A stretch of DNA of 8,990 bases from Prolixibacteraceae bacterium (GTDB lineage: Bacteria > Bacteroidota > Bacteroidia > Bacteroidales > Prolixibacteraceae). Of this stretch, positions 1 through 6,610 are shown one piece after another. The first letter of the stretch is position 1. The number at the start of each line of letters is the position of its first letter. The notes below the pieces were generated by a model. That model had not been told where the DNA came from. It worked only from the letters and a program-made list of their open reading frames with translations, and made no database searches. The DNA lies in the NCBI GenBank assembly GCA_016788685.1, contig JAEUSS010000091.1:1-8990 (forward strand). Reading direction: 5' to 3'. A program made the position numbers and the translations under genes.

Positions 1-201
1 TTCGGTTTTTTTATTCATTTTGCATTTTATTTTAACCCTTCAGTTGGAGAATACCAATACAAAAGAGCAAAAGGAGTTAAAATTCTTAGAAACCGCCAAC
101 ACGACTCTTCGGTTATACCGGAACAACTCCGAAAAGCGCCAGGAGTACCACTGCAGGCATTCCGTAACCTGCCCGGTACGCCGTTTTTCAAACCCCAATA
201 A
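1..201 (+). CDS. Possible C-terminal tail of an upstream gene (partial, doubtful)
   Basis: Reading frame 1 is open from the window edge for 66 codons and stops at TAA 199-201. It contains no obvious start codon, so if real it is the end of a gene that begins outside the window. The tail is basic and proline-rich (it includes VIPEQLRK and GTPFFKPQ), and I do not recognise a family. An A/T-rich hairpin 27 bases after the stop fits a gene end. Against it, frame 2 is also open across much of the same stretch, and 66 open codons can arise by chance. Treat this as a weak call. Confidence 0.25.
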   Translation, partial: FGFFIHFAFYFNPSVGEYQYKRAKGVKILRNRQHDSSVIPEQLRKAPGVPLQAFRNLPGTPFFKPQ

Positions 202-227
202 AATTAGCTTATTCCCGCAACAAAAAC

Positions 228-253
228 ATTAAAAGACTTAATTGTCTTTTAAT
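228..253. terminator. A/T-rich hairpin, possible terminator
   Basis: A perfect 10-bp inverted repeat, ATTAAAAGAC (228-237) and GTCTTTTAAT (244-253), encloses a 6-base loop. T-rich sequence follows on both strands, so it could act in either direction. The stem is weak (only two G:C pairs). It lies just after the possible gene end at 201 and before the racemase gene. Confidence 0.4.
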
Positions 254-273
254 TTAAATGTTTTATACCTTTA
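242..273 (+). promoter_or_regulatory. Weak candidate promoter for the racemase gene
   Basis: TTG at 242-244 is followed after 21 bases by TACCTTTA at 266-273. This resembles the Bacteroidota -33 (TTTG) and -7 (TAnnTTTG) elements but misses the final G. It also overlaps the hairpin at 228-253. The rest of 274-378 shows nothing else recognisable; it would be an A-rich leader with no Shine-Dalgarno sequence. Confidence 0.2.
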
Positions 274-378
274 CTGAAGACATCTGGATGCACTTCCTCC
301 CCGGCAATATACAAACAAAACAACTGACTGCCAACACAATAAACAACATTCATGAACATCAAATAAAATCAGACGAAC

Positions 379-1080
379 ATGAAAAAAATCGGAATTGTAG
401 GAGGTTTAGGCCCCGAAGCTACAGTTGATTATTACCAGAAAATAATTGATGCGTTTAAGACTGAGGACGGTGATTTAAATTATCCTGAGATTATCGTCTA
501 CAGCGTGAACATGTCGGAATTTATAGGACTGATGAAAACCGGCAAATATGAACAGGCTACCAGCTACCTGGCAGAAAAGGTTGAAAATTTACGACGGGCC
601 GGGGCCGATTTTGCGGCACTCAGTGCCAATACCCCTCATCAGCTTTTCGACCCGTTAAAAGAAAGATCGGCTATTCCGCTGATCAGTATTGTTGAAGCAA
701 CCTGCGAAGAAGCTAAACGAAAGGGATTGAAACGGGCCGGTTTGTTCGGAACGGAATTTACCATGAAAGCGTCCTTTTTTCCTGATGTTTTTAAGAAACA
801 AAACATCGAAGTTGTTATGCCCGGTCAGGACGATCAGGCGCTGATCAATCAAAAACTATTCAGCGAAATTGAACTGGGCATTTTTAAAGACGAGACCCGC
901 CAAATGCTGATTGCCATTGTTGAAAAAATGGTTCGGGAACAGCACATTGATTCTCTGATCCTGGGATGCACCGAATTCCCTTTAATTCTGGAAGAAGATT
1001 CGTATGCCGGAATTCCGGTTCTGAACACCACCAGAATCCATGTTGATTCGATCGTAAAATATTGCAAAACCGGCGGATGA
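379..1080 (+). CDS. Aspartate/glutamate racemase family protein
   Basis: This 233-residue cytoplasmic protein belongs to the cofactor-independent Asp/Glu racemase family, which interconverts L- and D-amino acids by proton transfer between two opposed residues. It opens with the family glycine motif KIGIVGGLGPEAT (residues 3-15). The C-terminal half-site is intact: GCTEFP with Cys197. The N-terminal half-site reads SANTPH (82-87), so Ala83 stands where classical racemases have Cys. E. coli YgeA is known to have Thr at this place and still acts as an L-specific racemase. One-sided chemistry or a non-racemase activity is therefore possible here, and the substrate is not predictable. Length is typical of the family. 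The ATG at 379 is directly followed by the conserved motif, so the start is secure. Confidence 0.88.
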   Translation: MKKIGIVGGLGPEATVDYYQKIIDAFKTEDGDLNYPEIIVYSVNMSEFIGLMKTGKYEQATSYLAEKVENLRRAGADFAALSANTPHQLFDPLKERSAIPLISIVEATCEEAKRKGLKRAGLFGTEFTMKASFFPDVFKKQNIEVVMPGQDDQALINQKLFSEIELGIFKDETRQMLIAIVEKMVREQHIDSLILGCTEFPLILEEDSYAGIPVLNTTRIHVDSIVKYCKTGG

Positions 1081-1163
1081 TACCGCCACAGCCAGCCAAA
1101 GATACAGCTTGAAATTACAAACTCTTGAGGCACACACCATTCAGAATATAAAAACAACAGACG

Positions 1164-1460
1164 ATGAAAACAGATTTCACTCCCGTATACCCGGTTTACT
1201 ATGAAGTATTTACCGCAGAACAGGAAAAAGCATTCAGTAAAGTATTCTATTTCGGAAACGGAACTGAAGTGGAAGAAGCCAAGGGCAAAATTACCGGTCT
1301 TGAAAAAAACGAATCGGCCGAAGAGTATCTGATCTTCGATTCGGGGCAGCAAGTTCGCATTGACCGCATCATTACGGTAAACGGAATTCCGGGTCCTGCG
1401 TATGACGAATATGACGCGTTTGCCCTTGCATGCCTCAACTGTAATGTCGGAATGGAGTAG
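1164..1460 (+). CDS. Hypothetical protein, 98 residues
   Basis: I do not recognise this protein. It is small, soluble and acidic, with no signal peptide or membrane segment. The N-terminus is aromatic-rich (VYPVYYEVF, residues 8-16). The middle is charged with short alternating segments that suggest a small beta-rich fold (around EEYLIFDSG and VRIDRIITVNG). The C-terminus has two cysteines in ACLNCNVGME (89-98). It starts at an ATG 83 bases after the racemase stop and ends 121 bases before pncB. Codon usage and base composition look like those of its neighbours. The longer antisense frames over this region lack any family signature, so I prefer the plus strand. It may be co-transcribed with the racemase gene or with pncB; nothing in the sequence decides this. 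Confidence 0.65.
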   Translation: MKTDFTPVYPVYYEVFTAEQEKAFSKVFYFGNGTEVEEAKGKITGLEKNESAEEYLIFDSGQQVRIDRIITVNGIPGPAYDEYDAFALACLNCNVGME

Positions 1461-1581
1461 CTTATCCGGCGGAAACTTAAATTTGTGTCGGATGATTGAT
1501 TACTTTTATTCTGAAATTTAGCTGGGTTCGGGTAATCAAGCGTCCCGGACGTTCGCTCATTCCAGCAATAAAACAAGTGAT

Positions 1582-2997
1582 ATGCATAAATCCATGATTG
1601 ATTACACGGCAACATACACCGATCAGTACCAGCTGACCATGTCGCAGGTTTACTTCCTGAAGGGACAAAAAGACAGCAGGGCCGTGTTCGACTACTTTTT
1701 CCGCAGCCTGCCTTTCAACTCGGGCTATGCCCTGTTTGCCGGACTGGAAGATTTGCTGAATACGCTTGAAAACTTAACCTTCGATCGGGCAGACCTGGAA
1801 TTCCTGAAAGAAAAAGGTTTTCATCCTGAATTTATCGCTCACCTGAAACAGTTTCGGTTCAACGGCACGATATACAGCTCACACGAAGGCGACATCATCT
1901 TTCCGACCCGCCCCATTTTACAGGTTGAAGGTAACCTTATCGAAACCCAGATCATCGAAACGATCCTGCTCAACATCCTTAATTTCCAGACACTGATTGC
2001 AACCAAAGCCAGCAGGATGAAACATGCCGCGGGAAACCACAAACTGATCGATTTTGGATTACGCCGGGCTCAGGGAGCAGGCGGCTATTATGCAAGCAGG
2101 GCAGCCATCATCGGAGGGTTTGACGCAACAAGCAATGTCAGGGCCGGTCGCGATTACGACATTCCCTTATCAGGAACAATGGCTCATTCTTACATCGAAA
2201 CGTACGACGATGAACTGACTGCATTCAGCCATTTTGCCGAAGTGCACCCGGACAACTGCATCCTGCTGGTGGATACGTACAATACCCTGAAAAGCGGCGT
2301 TCCCAATGCAATCCGTGTTGCCCGGATGATGGAAAAAGAAGGTCACCGGCTGAAAGGAATCCGTATTGACAGCGGCGACCTGGCCTACCTCACCAAAGTG
2401 GCCAGGCAAATGCTCGACGACGCCAGCCTGAACTACGTGCAGATTGCCGTTTCGAACCAACTGGATGAATTTATCATCAAAAGTCTTCAGGAACAGGAAG
2501 CGCCGATTGATGTATTCGGTGTCGGAACCAGCCTGGTAACCGGGCATCCGGATGCTGCGCTTGACGGCGTTTATAAACTGGCTTTTGCCAACGGTAAACC
2601 ACGGATCAAATTATCGGAAAATGTGAGCAAAACAACCCTGCCCCACCGGAAACAGGTATACCGGATGTTCGATTCGGAAGGTCTTTTTTCCGGTGCTGAT
2701 GCCGTTACTATCAGCACTGAAAAGGATGTTGAAACCATGTATCACCCGCTGTTTGCGCACAAATCACTCCCCCTCGGGGAATACGGCAAAGAACCTCTGC
2801 TCGTCAAAGTCATGGAAAACGGACGGCGGCTCTCTCCTTCCCGCTCCGTTTCCGAAATCGCAGAATACAGCAAAAACAGGCTTAAGAGACTTCCGGAGGA
2901 ATACAAACGGTTTAACTATCCGCACATTTATAAGGTTGGCCTAAGCGCCGGACTAATGCTTGAACGTGACAGGCTTATCCTGGAACACAAAAAATAG
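1582..2997 (+). CDS. pncB: Nicotinate phosphoribosyltransferase
   Basis: This enzyme makes nicotinate mononucleotide from nicotinate and PRPP with ATP hydrolysis, the entry step of the Preiss-Handler route to NAD. The 471-residue length fits the bacterial enzyme. The N-terminal substrate-tunnel signature TDQYQLTM is at 13-20. The barrel carries DFGLRRAQG (157-165), then SGTMAHSY (197-204), where His202 matches the histidine phosphorylated during catalysis. Further on are IRIDSGDLAYL (260-270) and the phosphate-binding GVGTSLVTG (313-321). An alternative start is the ATG at 1594 (MIDYTATY...), which matches where many homologues begin; no Shine-Dalgarno sequence helps to choose. The nicotinamidase gene follows after 7 bases, which supports an operon and the assignment. 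Confidence 0.96.
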   Translation: MHKSMIDYTATYTDQYQLTMSQVYFLKGQKDSRAVFDYFFRSLPFNSGYALFAGLEDLLNTLENLTFDRADLEFLKEKGFHPEFIAHLKQFRFNGTIYSSHEGDIIFPTRPILQVEGNLIETQIIETILLNILNFQTLIATKASRMKHAAGNHKLIDFGLRRAQGAGGYYASRAAIIGGFDATSNVRAGRDYDIPLSGTMAHSYIETYDDELTAFSHFAEVHPDNCILLVDTYNTLKSGVPNAIRVARMMEKEGHRLKGIRIDSGDLAYLTKVARQMLDDASLNYVQIAVSNQLDEFIIKSLQEQEAPIDVFGVGTSLVTGHPDAALDGVYKLAFANGKPRIKLSENVSKTTLPHRKQVYRMFDSEGLFSGADAVTISTEKDVETMYHPLFAHKSLPLGEYGKEPLLVKVMENGRRLSPSRSVSEIAEYSKNRLKRLPEEYKRFNYPHIYKVGLSAGLMLERDRLILEHKK

Positions 2998-3004
2998 AAA
3001 TGTC

Positions 3005-3619
3005 ATGAAAATACTTATCCTTGTTGACGTTCAGAACGATTTTATGCCGGGCGGGCGACTCGAAATCAAACAGGCCGACCAGATCGTTCCGGTAATTAAC
3101 CGCATACAAAAACAATTTGACCTGGTGGTGGCCACTCAGGACTGGCATCCGCAGAATCATCAAAGTTTTGCATCGAACCACCCCGGCAAAAAGCCGTTTG
3201 ACCGCATACAACTTCAAGGAACAGAACAAATTCTTTGGCCCGACCACTGTGTTCAGGGCTCCGGGGGCGCGGCTTTTCATCGCGATCTGGAAACGAACCG
3301 GATTGCAGCCATCTTCCGCAAAGGCATGAATCCGGAAATTGACAGTTACAGCGGATTTTACGACAACAACCACGAAATAAGTACCGGCATGTCGGGCTAT
3401 TTGTCTGAAAAGGGAGCTACGGAAGTCTATTTTTGCGGACTGGCTTCAGACATTTGTGTTTTCCACACCATCCGGGATGCCATTCAGGAAGGATTTCAGG
3501 CCATCCTGATTGAAGATGCTTCGCAGCCGCTTGATCCGATGAACTTTATAAAAATGAAAGAAGAACTGACCAATTGGGGTGCTAAGATCATTCACAGCTC
3601 CGAGATAACTGCAAAATAA
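3005..3619 (+). CDS. pncA: Nicotinamidase (isochorismatase-like hydrolase)
   Basis: This enzyme hydrolyses nicotinamide to nicotinate and ammonia, supplying the substrate of the phosphoribosyltransferase encoded just upstream. The 204-residue protein shows the full catalytic triad: Asp8 in LVDVQNDF (6-13), Lys106 in FRKGMNP and Cys151 in GLASDICV (145-152). The metal ligands expected from E. coli PncA are also present: Asp46 and His48 in TQDWH, and His81 in WPDHCVQGS (78-86). The frame extends upstream to 2960, but that would overlap pncB by 38 bases with non-conserved sequence. The ATG at 3005 sits immediately before the conserved beta strand, so I chose it. Pyrazinamidase activity is a usual side reaction of this family. 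Confidence 0.95.
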   Translation: MKILILVDVQNDFMPGGRLEIKQADQIVPVINRIQKQFDLVVATQDWHPQNHQSFASNHPGKKPFDRIQLQGTEQILWPDHCVQGSGGAAFHRDLETNRIAAIFRKGMNPEIDSYSGFYDNNHEISTGMSGYLSEKGATEVYFCGLASDICVFHTIRDAIQEGFQAILIEDASQPLDPMNFIKMKEELTNWGAKIIHSSEITAK

Positions 3620-3620
3620 A

Positions 3621-3665
3621 CAGCTGTATAGTTGTCGCTCAATGTAAACCACTAATATACAGCTG
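3621..3665 (+). repeat. 10-bp inverted repeat in the DUF488 gene leader
   Basis: CAGCTGTATA (3621-3630) and TATACAGCTG (3656-3665) are perfect reverse complements separated by 25 bases. The second arm ends three bases before the ATG at 3669, and the first begins directly after the pncA stop. No T-run follows, so it is not a typical terminator. It could be a protein-binding site or an mRNA hairpin masking the start. Alternative pairing of TTGTC (3632-3636) with GACAA (3665-3669) also exists. Confidence 0.5.
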
Positions 3666-3668
3666 ACA

Positions 3669-4019
3669 ATGAAAATAAAAAGAGTATACGAAAACCCCGA
3701 TCCGGCTGACGGATTCCGTATTTTGGTCGACCGTCTCTGGCCCCGTGGATTGACAAAAGAAAAAGTGCATGCCGATTTATGGCTGAAAGAGATCGCGCCA
3801 AGTGCCGAACTCCGGAAATGGTTTAATCATGATCCGGAGAAATGGGAGGAGTTTAAAGTGCGTTACCTGTCGGAGCTCGACCAGAACAAAAAAGCGGTTA
3901 CCTTGCTGAAAGAACAGCTAAAAAAGGGCGAAGTCACTTTGCTTTACGGCGCGAAAGACCAGCAACACAATGAAGCAATTGTACTGTTTCAATACTTCAG
4001 CCCAAATTCATCGGACTAA
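3669..4019 (+). CDS. DUF488 family protein (YeaO-like)
   Basis: This is a 116-residue soluble protein of the DUF488 family, whose members include E. coli YeaO; no biochemical function is established to my knowledge. The family signatures are all visible: DGFRILVDRLWPRG (14-27), WLKEIAPS near 38-45, LRKWFNHDPEKWEEF (48-62) and LLYGAKDQQHNEA (91-103). The length equals that of single-domain family members, and nothing is truncated. The invariant Arg, Trp, His and Asp residues suggest an enzyme-like pocket, but that is inference. It starts 49 bases after pncA, behind an inverted repeat, and ends 71 bases before the uracil-DNA-glycosylase-like gene. It may be read through from the pnc operon or have its own control. 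Confidence 0.9.
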   Translation: MKIKRVYENPDPADGFRILVDRLWPRGLTKEKVHADLWLKEIAPSAELRKWFNHDPEKWEEFKVRYLSELDQNKKAVTLLKEQLKKGEVTLLYGAKDQQHNEAIVLFQYFSPNSSD

Positions 4020-4090
4020 CAGCAACTCAGGAAACATCCTGGGAACAGCAAACTTCAAATCTCACGGGCTTGAATGAGGATAACAAAGCA

Positions 4091-4675
4091 ATGGATCAAC
4101 TACTGAAAAGAATACAGCAATGTGTCGTTTGTCAGGATTATTTACCTGCAGGATGTAATCCGGTGGTGCAATTGAGCGCAACTTCCGAGATAATCATTAT
4201 TGGCCAAGCCCCTGGGAAACGTGTCCATGATACCGGGATTCCCTGGAACGACCCCAGCGGCAACACGCTCCGGAAATGGATGAATACCGATCCGGCAATT
4301 TTTTATGATCCGACATTTATTTCGGTCATGTCCATGAGCTTTTGTTATCCCGGGAAAGGAAAATCGGGCGATCTCCCGCCCCGCCCCGAATGTGCGCCGC
4401 TTTGGCATGCGCAAATCATACGGCAATTCAAAAATAATCCGCTCATTCTTCTGGTAGGGCAATATGCGCAACATTACTATTTATCCGGAAAGGGCGAAAG
4501 CAGCCTGACTGAAAATGTCAGGAATTACAAGAAATTCCTTCCGTCCTTTTTCCCGCTGCCACATCCCTCTCCCCGCAACCAAAACTGGATAAAAGTCAAC
4601 CCCTGGTTTATCGGTGAAGTTGTTCCCGCACTGCAAAATCTGATCAGTGAAAGATTAGCGAAGCGGCAAAGGTAG
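4091..4675 (+). CDS. Uracil-DNA glycosylase superfamily protein, probable 4Fe-4S type
   Basis: This 194-residue protein belongs to the uracil-DNA glycosylase superfamily, whose members remove uracil or damaged bases from DNA. Motif A reads GQAPGKRVHDTGIPW (38-52) and the second motif is HPSPRN (158-163). Four cysteines, Cys11, Cys14, Cys85 and Cys101, have spacing C-x2-C-x70-C-x15-C. This matches the iron-sulfur ligand pattern of family 4 enzymes. The family 4 motif normally has Glu where this protein has Gln39, so its chemistry or substrate may differ. I have seen similar sequences (GQAPG, FCYPG, LPPRPECAP) annotated only as family proteins. The frame extends to a TTG at 4070, but the ATG at 4091 precedes the conserved LLKRI-CxxC segment, and an AGGA lies 10 bases upstream of it. 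Confidence 0.87.
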   Translation: MDQLLKRIQQCVVCQDYLPAGCNPVVQLSATSEIIIIGQAPGKRVHDTGIPWNDPSGNTLRKWMNTDPAIFYDPTFISVMSMSFCYPGKGKSGDLPPRPECAPLWHAQIIRQFKNNPLILLVGQYAQHYYLSGKGESSLTENVRNYKKFLPSFFPLPHPSPRNQNWIKVNPWFIGEVVPALQNLISERLAKRQR

Positions 4676-4714
4676 TTCAGGAACAAAACACCAGCCACCC
4701 TCAGATTTTCAACT

Positions 4715-4751
4715 AAAAAAAATCCCCACGCCTGCCAGGCAGACATGGGGA
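4715..4751 (-). terminator. Intrinsic terminator of the minus-strand cluster
   Basis: On the minus strand, TCCCCA (4751-4746) pairs with TGGGGA (4728-4723), and a second stem built on CTGCCTGGCAG lies inside the loop. It is followed directly by eight T residues (complement of the A-run 4715-4722). This is a textbook rho-independent terminator 36 bases after the stop of the DUF2202 gene. The plus-strand gene also ends here, but its side lacks a T-run, so termination there would be weaker. Confidence 0.9.
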
Positions 4752-4786
4752 AACAAATTCGGTCATTTGCAGTTTGGCATCAAAAT

Positions 4787-5557
4787 TTAATTTCTGCCCT
4801 TCCGTTTCTGCTGCTGGCTCCCGGTACAGGTTCCGTTACCCTGCATTTTATATTGTTTTCCTTTTTCCATTGGCGAAGTCGTAATCCGGGTAAATTCGTC
4901 GGCACTGATGTAAACAGGGGTGTAGGTCAAACCCAGTGTCTGCAATTGCAGGTTAAATGCCCGGAGGTGGTTTCGCGAACCTTTAAGAAGATTTTCAAAC
5001 ACCATTGTTACATTTTCATTGGTGGTGGAAGCAAGCAGTCCGGAGAGATCCCGAATATCCATTTCTTCAATCAAAGCACCGGTTTTAAAGGCTTCTTCCA
5101 CCGAAACCGACCCTTTTGCCACTAAATCGGCATATAATGCCTGAACTGCGGGATCCGAAAACACTCCCGCATCGCCGATTGCCGTGTTACCAACTTCATA
5201 CGCATTGAGAAGCAGAACAATGGCATTCAAATGATTATTCTCTGCCGCCGAAATATTTGAGAAGACCTGCTGCCCCCATTTTTCGAAAAGCGCCGAATAA
5301 ACGTCCCGGGCAAGCTTTTCCTCTTCCTTCATTTCCAGCAAAGAAGCCAATTCGGCATCAGTTAAAGTCGGGGTCACGATCATCGCTGCTTTTAAGTTAT
5401 TTTCGATTACAGAAGTGACTCCATCTCCGGCAACAGCCAAAACACTTGCATACTGTGCATTATCCGGGCCCAGATCGCCCTTTTGGCATGAACTAACCAC
5501 CAACAGCGAAGCAACTGCTAAGCTGCCAATCGCTAAACTTTTCATACTTGTTCTCAT
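4787..5557 (-). CDS. DUF2202 ferritin-like lipoprotein
   Basis: This 256-residue secreted lipoprotein has a hydrophobic signal followed by the lipobox-like VVSSC, so Cys24 should be lipidated and the protein anchored in the envelope. From about residue 66 it matches DUF2202, a ferritin-like four-helix family. Candidate metal ligands fall one set per helix: EEEKLARDVY (78-87), AENNH with Glu106 and His109, LIEEMD (162-167), and SRNH with His197. The family's function is not established; metal binding or oxidation is inferred from the fold. The C-terminal tail is Gly/Asn/Lys-rich with one Cys (Cys244), recalling the small secreted protein encoded 59 bases upstream. The start is ATG 5557; ATG 5545 (MKSLAIG...) would serve equally well. 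It is the last gene before the terminator at 4715-4751. Confidence 0.86.
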   Translation of the reverse strand: MRTSMKSLAIGSLAVASLLVVSSCQKGDLGPDNAQYASVLAVAGDGVTSVIENNLKAAMIVTPTLTDAELASLLEMKEEEKLARDVYSALFEKWGQQVFSNISAAENNHLNAIVLLLNAYEVGNTAIGDAGVFSDPAVQALYADLVAKGSVSVEEAFKTGALIEEMDIRDLSGLLASTTNENVTMVFENLLKGSRNHLRAFNLQLQTLGLTYTPVYISADEFTRITTSPMEKGKQYKMQGNGTCTGSQQQKRKGRN

Positions 5558-5616
5558 CTTAGTCTGAATTTTTTATTTGAAAAATGAACATCATTAATTC
5601 GTCCTGAATTCAGAAG

Positions 5617-5931
5617 CTATTTACTTTTTGTACGGGTTTGATAAGTGTCACATACTCCGTCTTTGTCAGCATCAACAAAGTTTGCTCCCTTACCTTGTTT
5701 TTGCCCTTTTCCCATGCCGGTTCCATTGCAATTCCCCGAACCCTTTTTCCCTCTGGCAGTGGCGGTACGGGTTCCATAGTTGTCGCAAACTCCATCTTTA
5801 TTGTTGTCTGCATAAACCGAACATTTTCCGTTACCGTTTCCATTCCCTCTACGTCCCGTCGGATTTTGAGCACTTGCTAACGATATTACTGCCACAAGGG
5901 CCAATCCGGTCAAAAAAATACTTGCTTTCAT
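5617..5931 (-). CDS. Small secreted Gly/Asn-rich protein with two DxDxDG repeats
   Basis: This 104-residue protein has a clear signal peptide (hydrophobic 5-19, cleavage likely after SLASA-Q at 21/22). The mature part is basic and Gly/Asn/Lys-rich. Two near-identical segments stand out: ADNNKDGVCDNYGTRT (41-56) and VDADKDGVCDTYQTRT (86-101). Each has acidic or amide side chains at alternate positions before DG and an Asp four residues later, as in EF-loop, dockerin or thrombospondin type-3 calcium sites. Each contains one Cys; Cys37 and Cys68 lie in the linkers. I infer metal binding, probably calcium, outside the cytoplasm; the specific role is unknown. It lies between the Spy-like gene (151 bases upstream) and the DUF2202 gene (59 bases downstream) on the same strand. 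Overlapping open frames on both strands come from the repetitive, glycine-rich composition. Confidence 0.78.
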   Translation of the reverse strand: MKASIFLTGLALVAVISLASAQNPTGRRGNGNGNGKCSVYADNNKDGVCDNYGTRTATARGKKGSGNCNGTGMGKGQKQGKGANFVDADKDGVCDTYQTRTKSK

Positions 5932-6082
5932 AGTCTTTATTTTTATTTGTTAAACATTGGGTATTCTATATCGGCTGATCCTTACTCAAAAAGGTCTCTC
6001 ACAGCTTAAAATCTGGCAAAAGGATAACTGTACAAGCTGATCAGACCAACTCGTTTCAGAATAAATAATTCAAAATAATTGT

Positions 6083-6610
6083 TTACCGGCCGTGCCGCCG
6101 CCCACCCGAAAACCCGGGCTTCGGAAGATTAATCTGGTTGTCTTTATTGAGCATCGACTGAAATATCAGATGTAGTTTTGCCTGCTGCTCCCCGGTACAT
6201 ATTCGTTTCATACTTAAATAAAAGTCAACCGTCAGATGCTTAAGTTCACTATGGTTATTCCCTATTTCTCCGGCCATCCGATCAAGCCGGGCTGTATCCG
6301 GATTTTGGGTTCCGAGTTCATTGATCAGTTCCTGGCGCAACCGGGCTAAATTCATTTCAATCATTCTTGCCTTCCGGTTAAATGTCCGGTTAATATCGCG
6401 AAACTGATCGAGCTGTTCATCATTCAGGTTAAGTTGATCCCTGAAAAATCGGGTACGTTGTTCTCCCGGGACTGCCTGCTGATCATCGGGCTGATTTTCT
6501 GCCACTTTAACCTCCTTCGGTTGGTGATAGTAAAACGAACCGATTGTCGAAAGATTGGTCGCTATCAGGATGACAATGATCCAGATCAATACTCTGGTAT
6601 TTGGTATCAT
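6083..6610 (-). CDS. Membrane-anchored Spy/CpxP/CnrX-like periplasmic protein
   Basis: This 175-residue protein has an N-terminal membrane anchor (about 7-26) with no cleavage site evident, then a periplasmic helical domain. The first LTxxQ-like repeat is LNLNDEQLDQF (60-70). The second is the region MKRICTGEQQAKLHLIF (134-150). This two-repeat helical hairpin defines the Spy/CpxP chaperones and the CnrX metal sensors. A His at 120 (GNNHSELKH, with another at 125) and Cys138 are possible metal ligands, though I cannot map them to CnrX sites. The tail is Gly/Arg/His-rich. The start ATG overlaps the anti-sigma stop (ATGA, 6607-6610), so the two are probably translationally coupled. That context points to a sensor or modulator of the anti-sigma factor rather than a free chaperone. 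Confidence 0.82.
   Translation of the reverse strand: MIPNTRVLIWIIVILIATNLSTIGSFYYHQPKEVKVAENQPDDQQAVPGEQRTRFFRDQLNLNDEQLDQFRDINRTFNRKARMIEMNLARLRQELINELGTQNPDTARLDRMAGEIGNNHSELKHLTVDFYLSMKRICTGEQQAKLHLIFQSMLNKDNQINLPKPGFSGGRRHGR

Noticed and set aside
20..232. 70-codon plus-strand frame starting with TTG
   Set aside because: It has a weak start, low-complexity residues and no family signature, and it runs into the hairpin at 228-253. Frame 1 gives a better, though still weak, gene-end story.
849..1352. 167-codon minus-strand frame over the racemase and 98-residue genes
   Set aside because: It is antisense to a firmly identified racemase, contains no recognisable motif, and has the Cys/Phe/Ser-rich look of a shadow frame.
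2170..2547. 125-codon minus-strand frame inside pncB
   Set aside because: It lies wholly antisense to conserved catalytic sequence of pncB and has no signature of its own.
2960..3004. Upstream extension of pncA
   Set aside because: It would overlap pncB by 38 bases, and the extra 15 residues are not part of the family. The ATG at 3005 precedes the conserved strand directly.
4070..4090. TTG start for the uracil-DNA-glycosylase-like gene
   Set aside because: A rare start codon adding seven non-conserved residues. The ATG at 4091 has an AGGA upstream and precedes the conserved region.
4091..4675. UdgX-like covalent glycosylase suggested by KRVH in motif A
   Set aside because: In UdgX the KRRIH loop lies elsewhere in the protein, and motif A is GEQPG. 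The resemblance is superficial.
5610..5933. Several overlapping open frames on both strands at the small secreted protein
   Set aside because: Only the frame 5931 to 5617 on the minus strand gives a signal peptide and repeated motifs. The others are open because the sequence is repetitive and glycine-codon rich.
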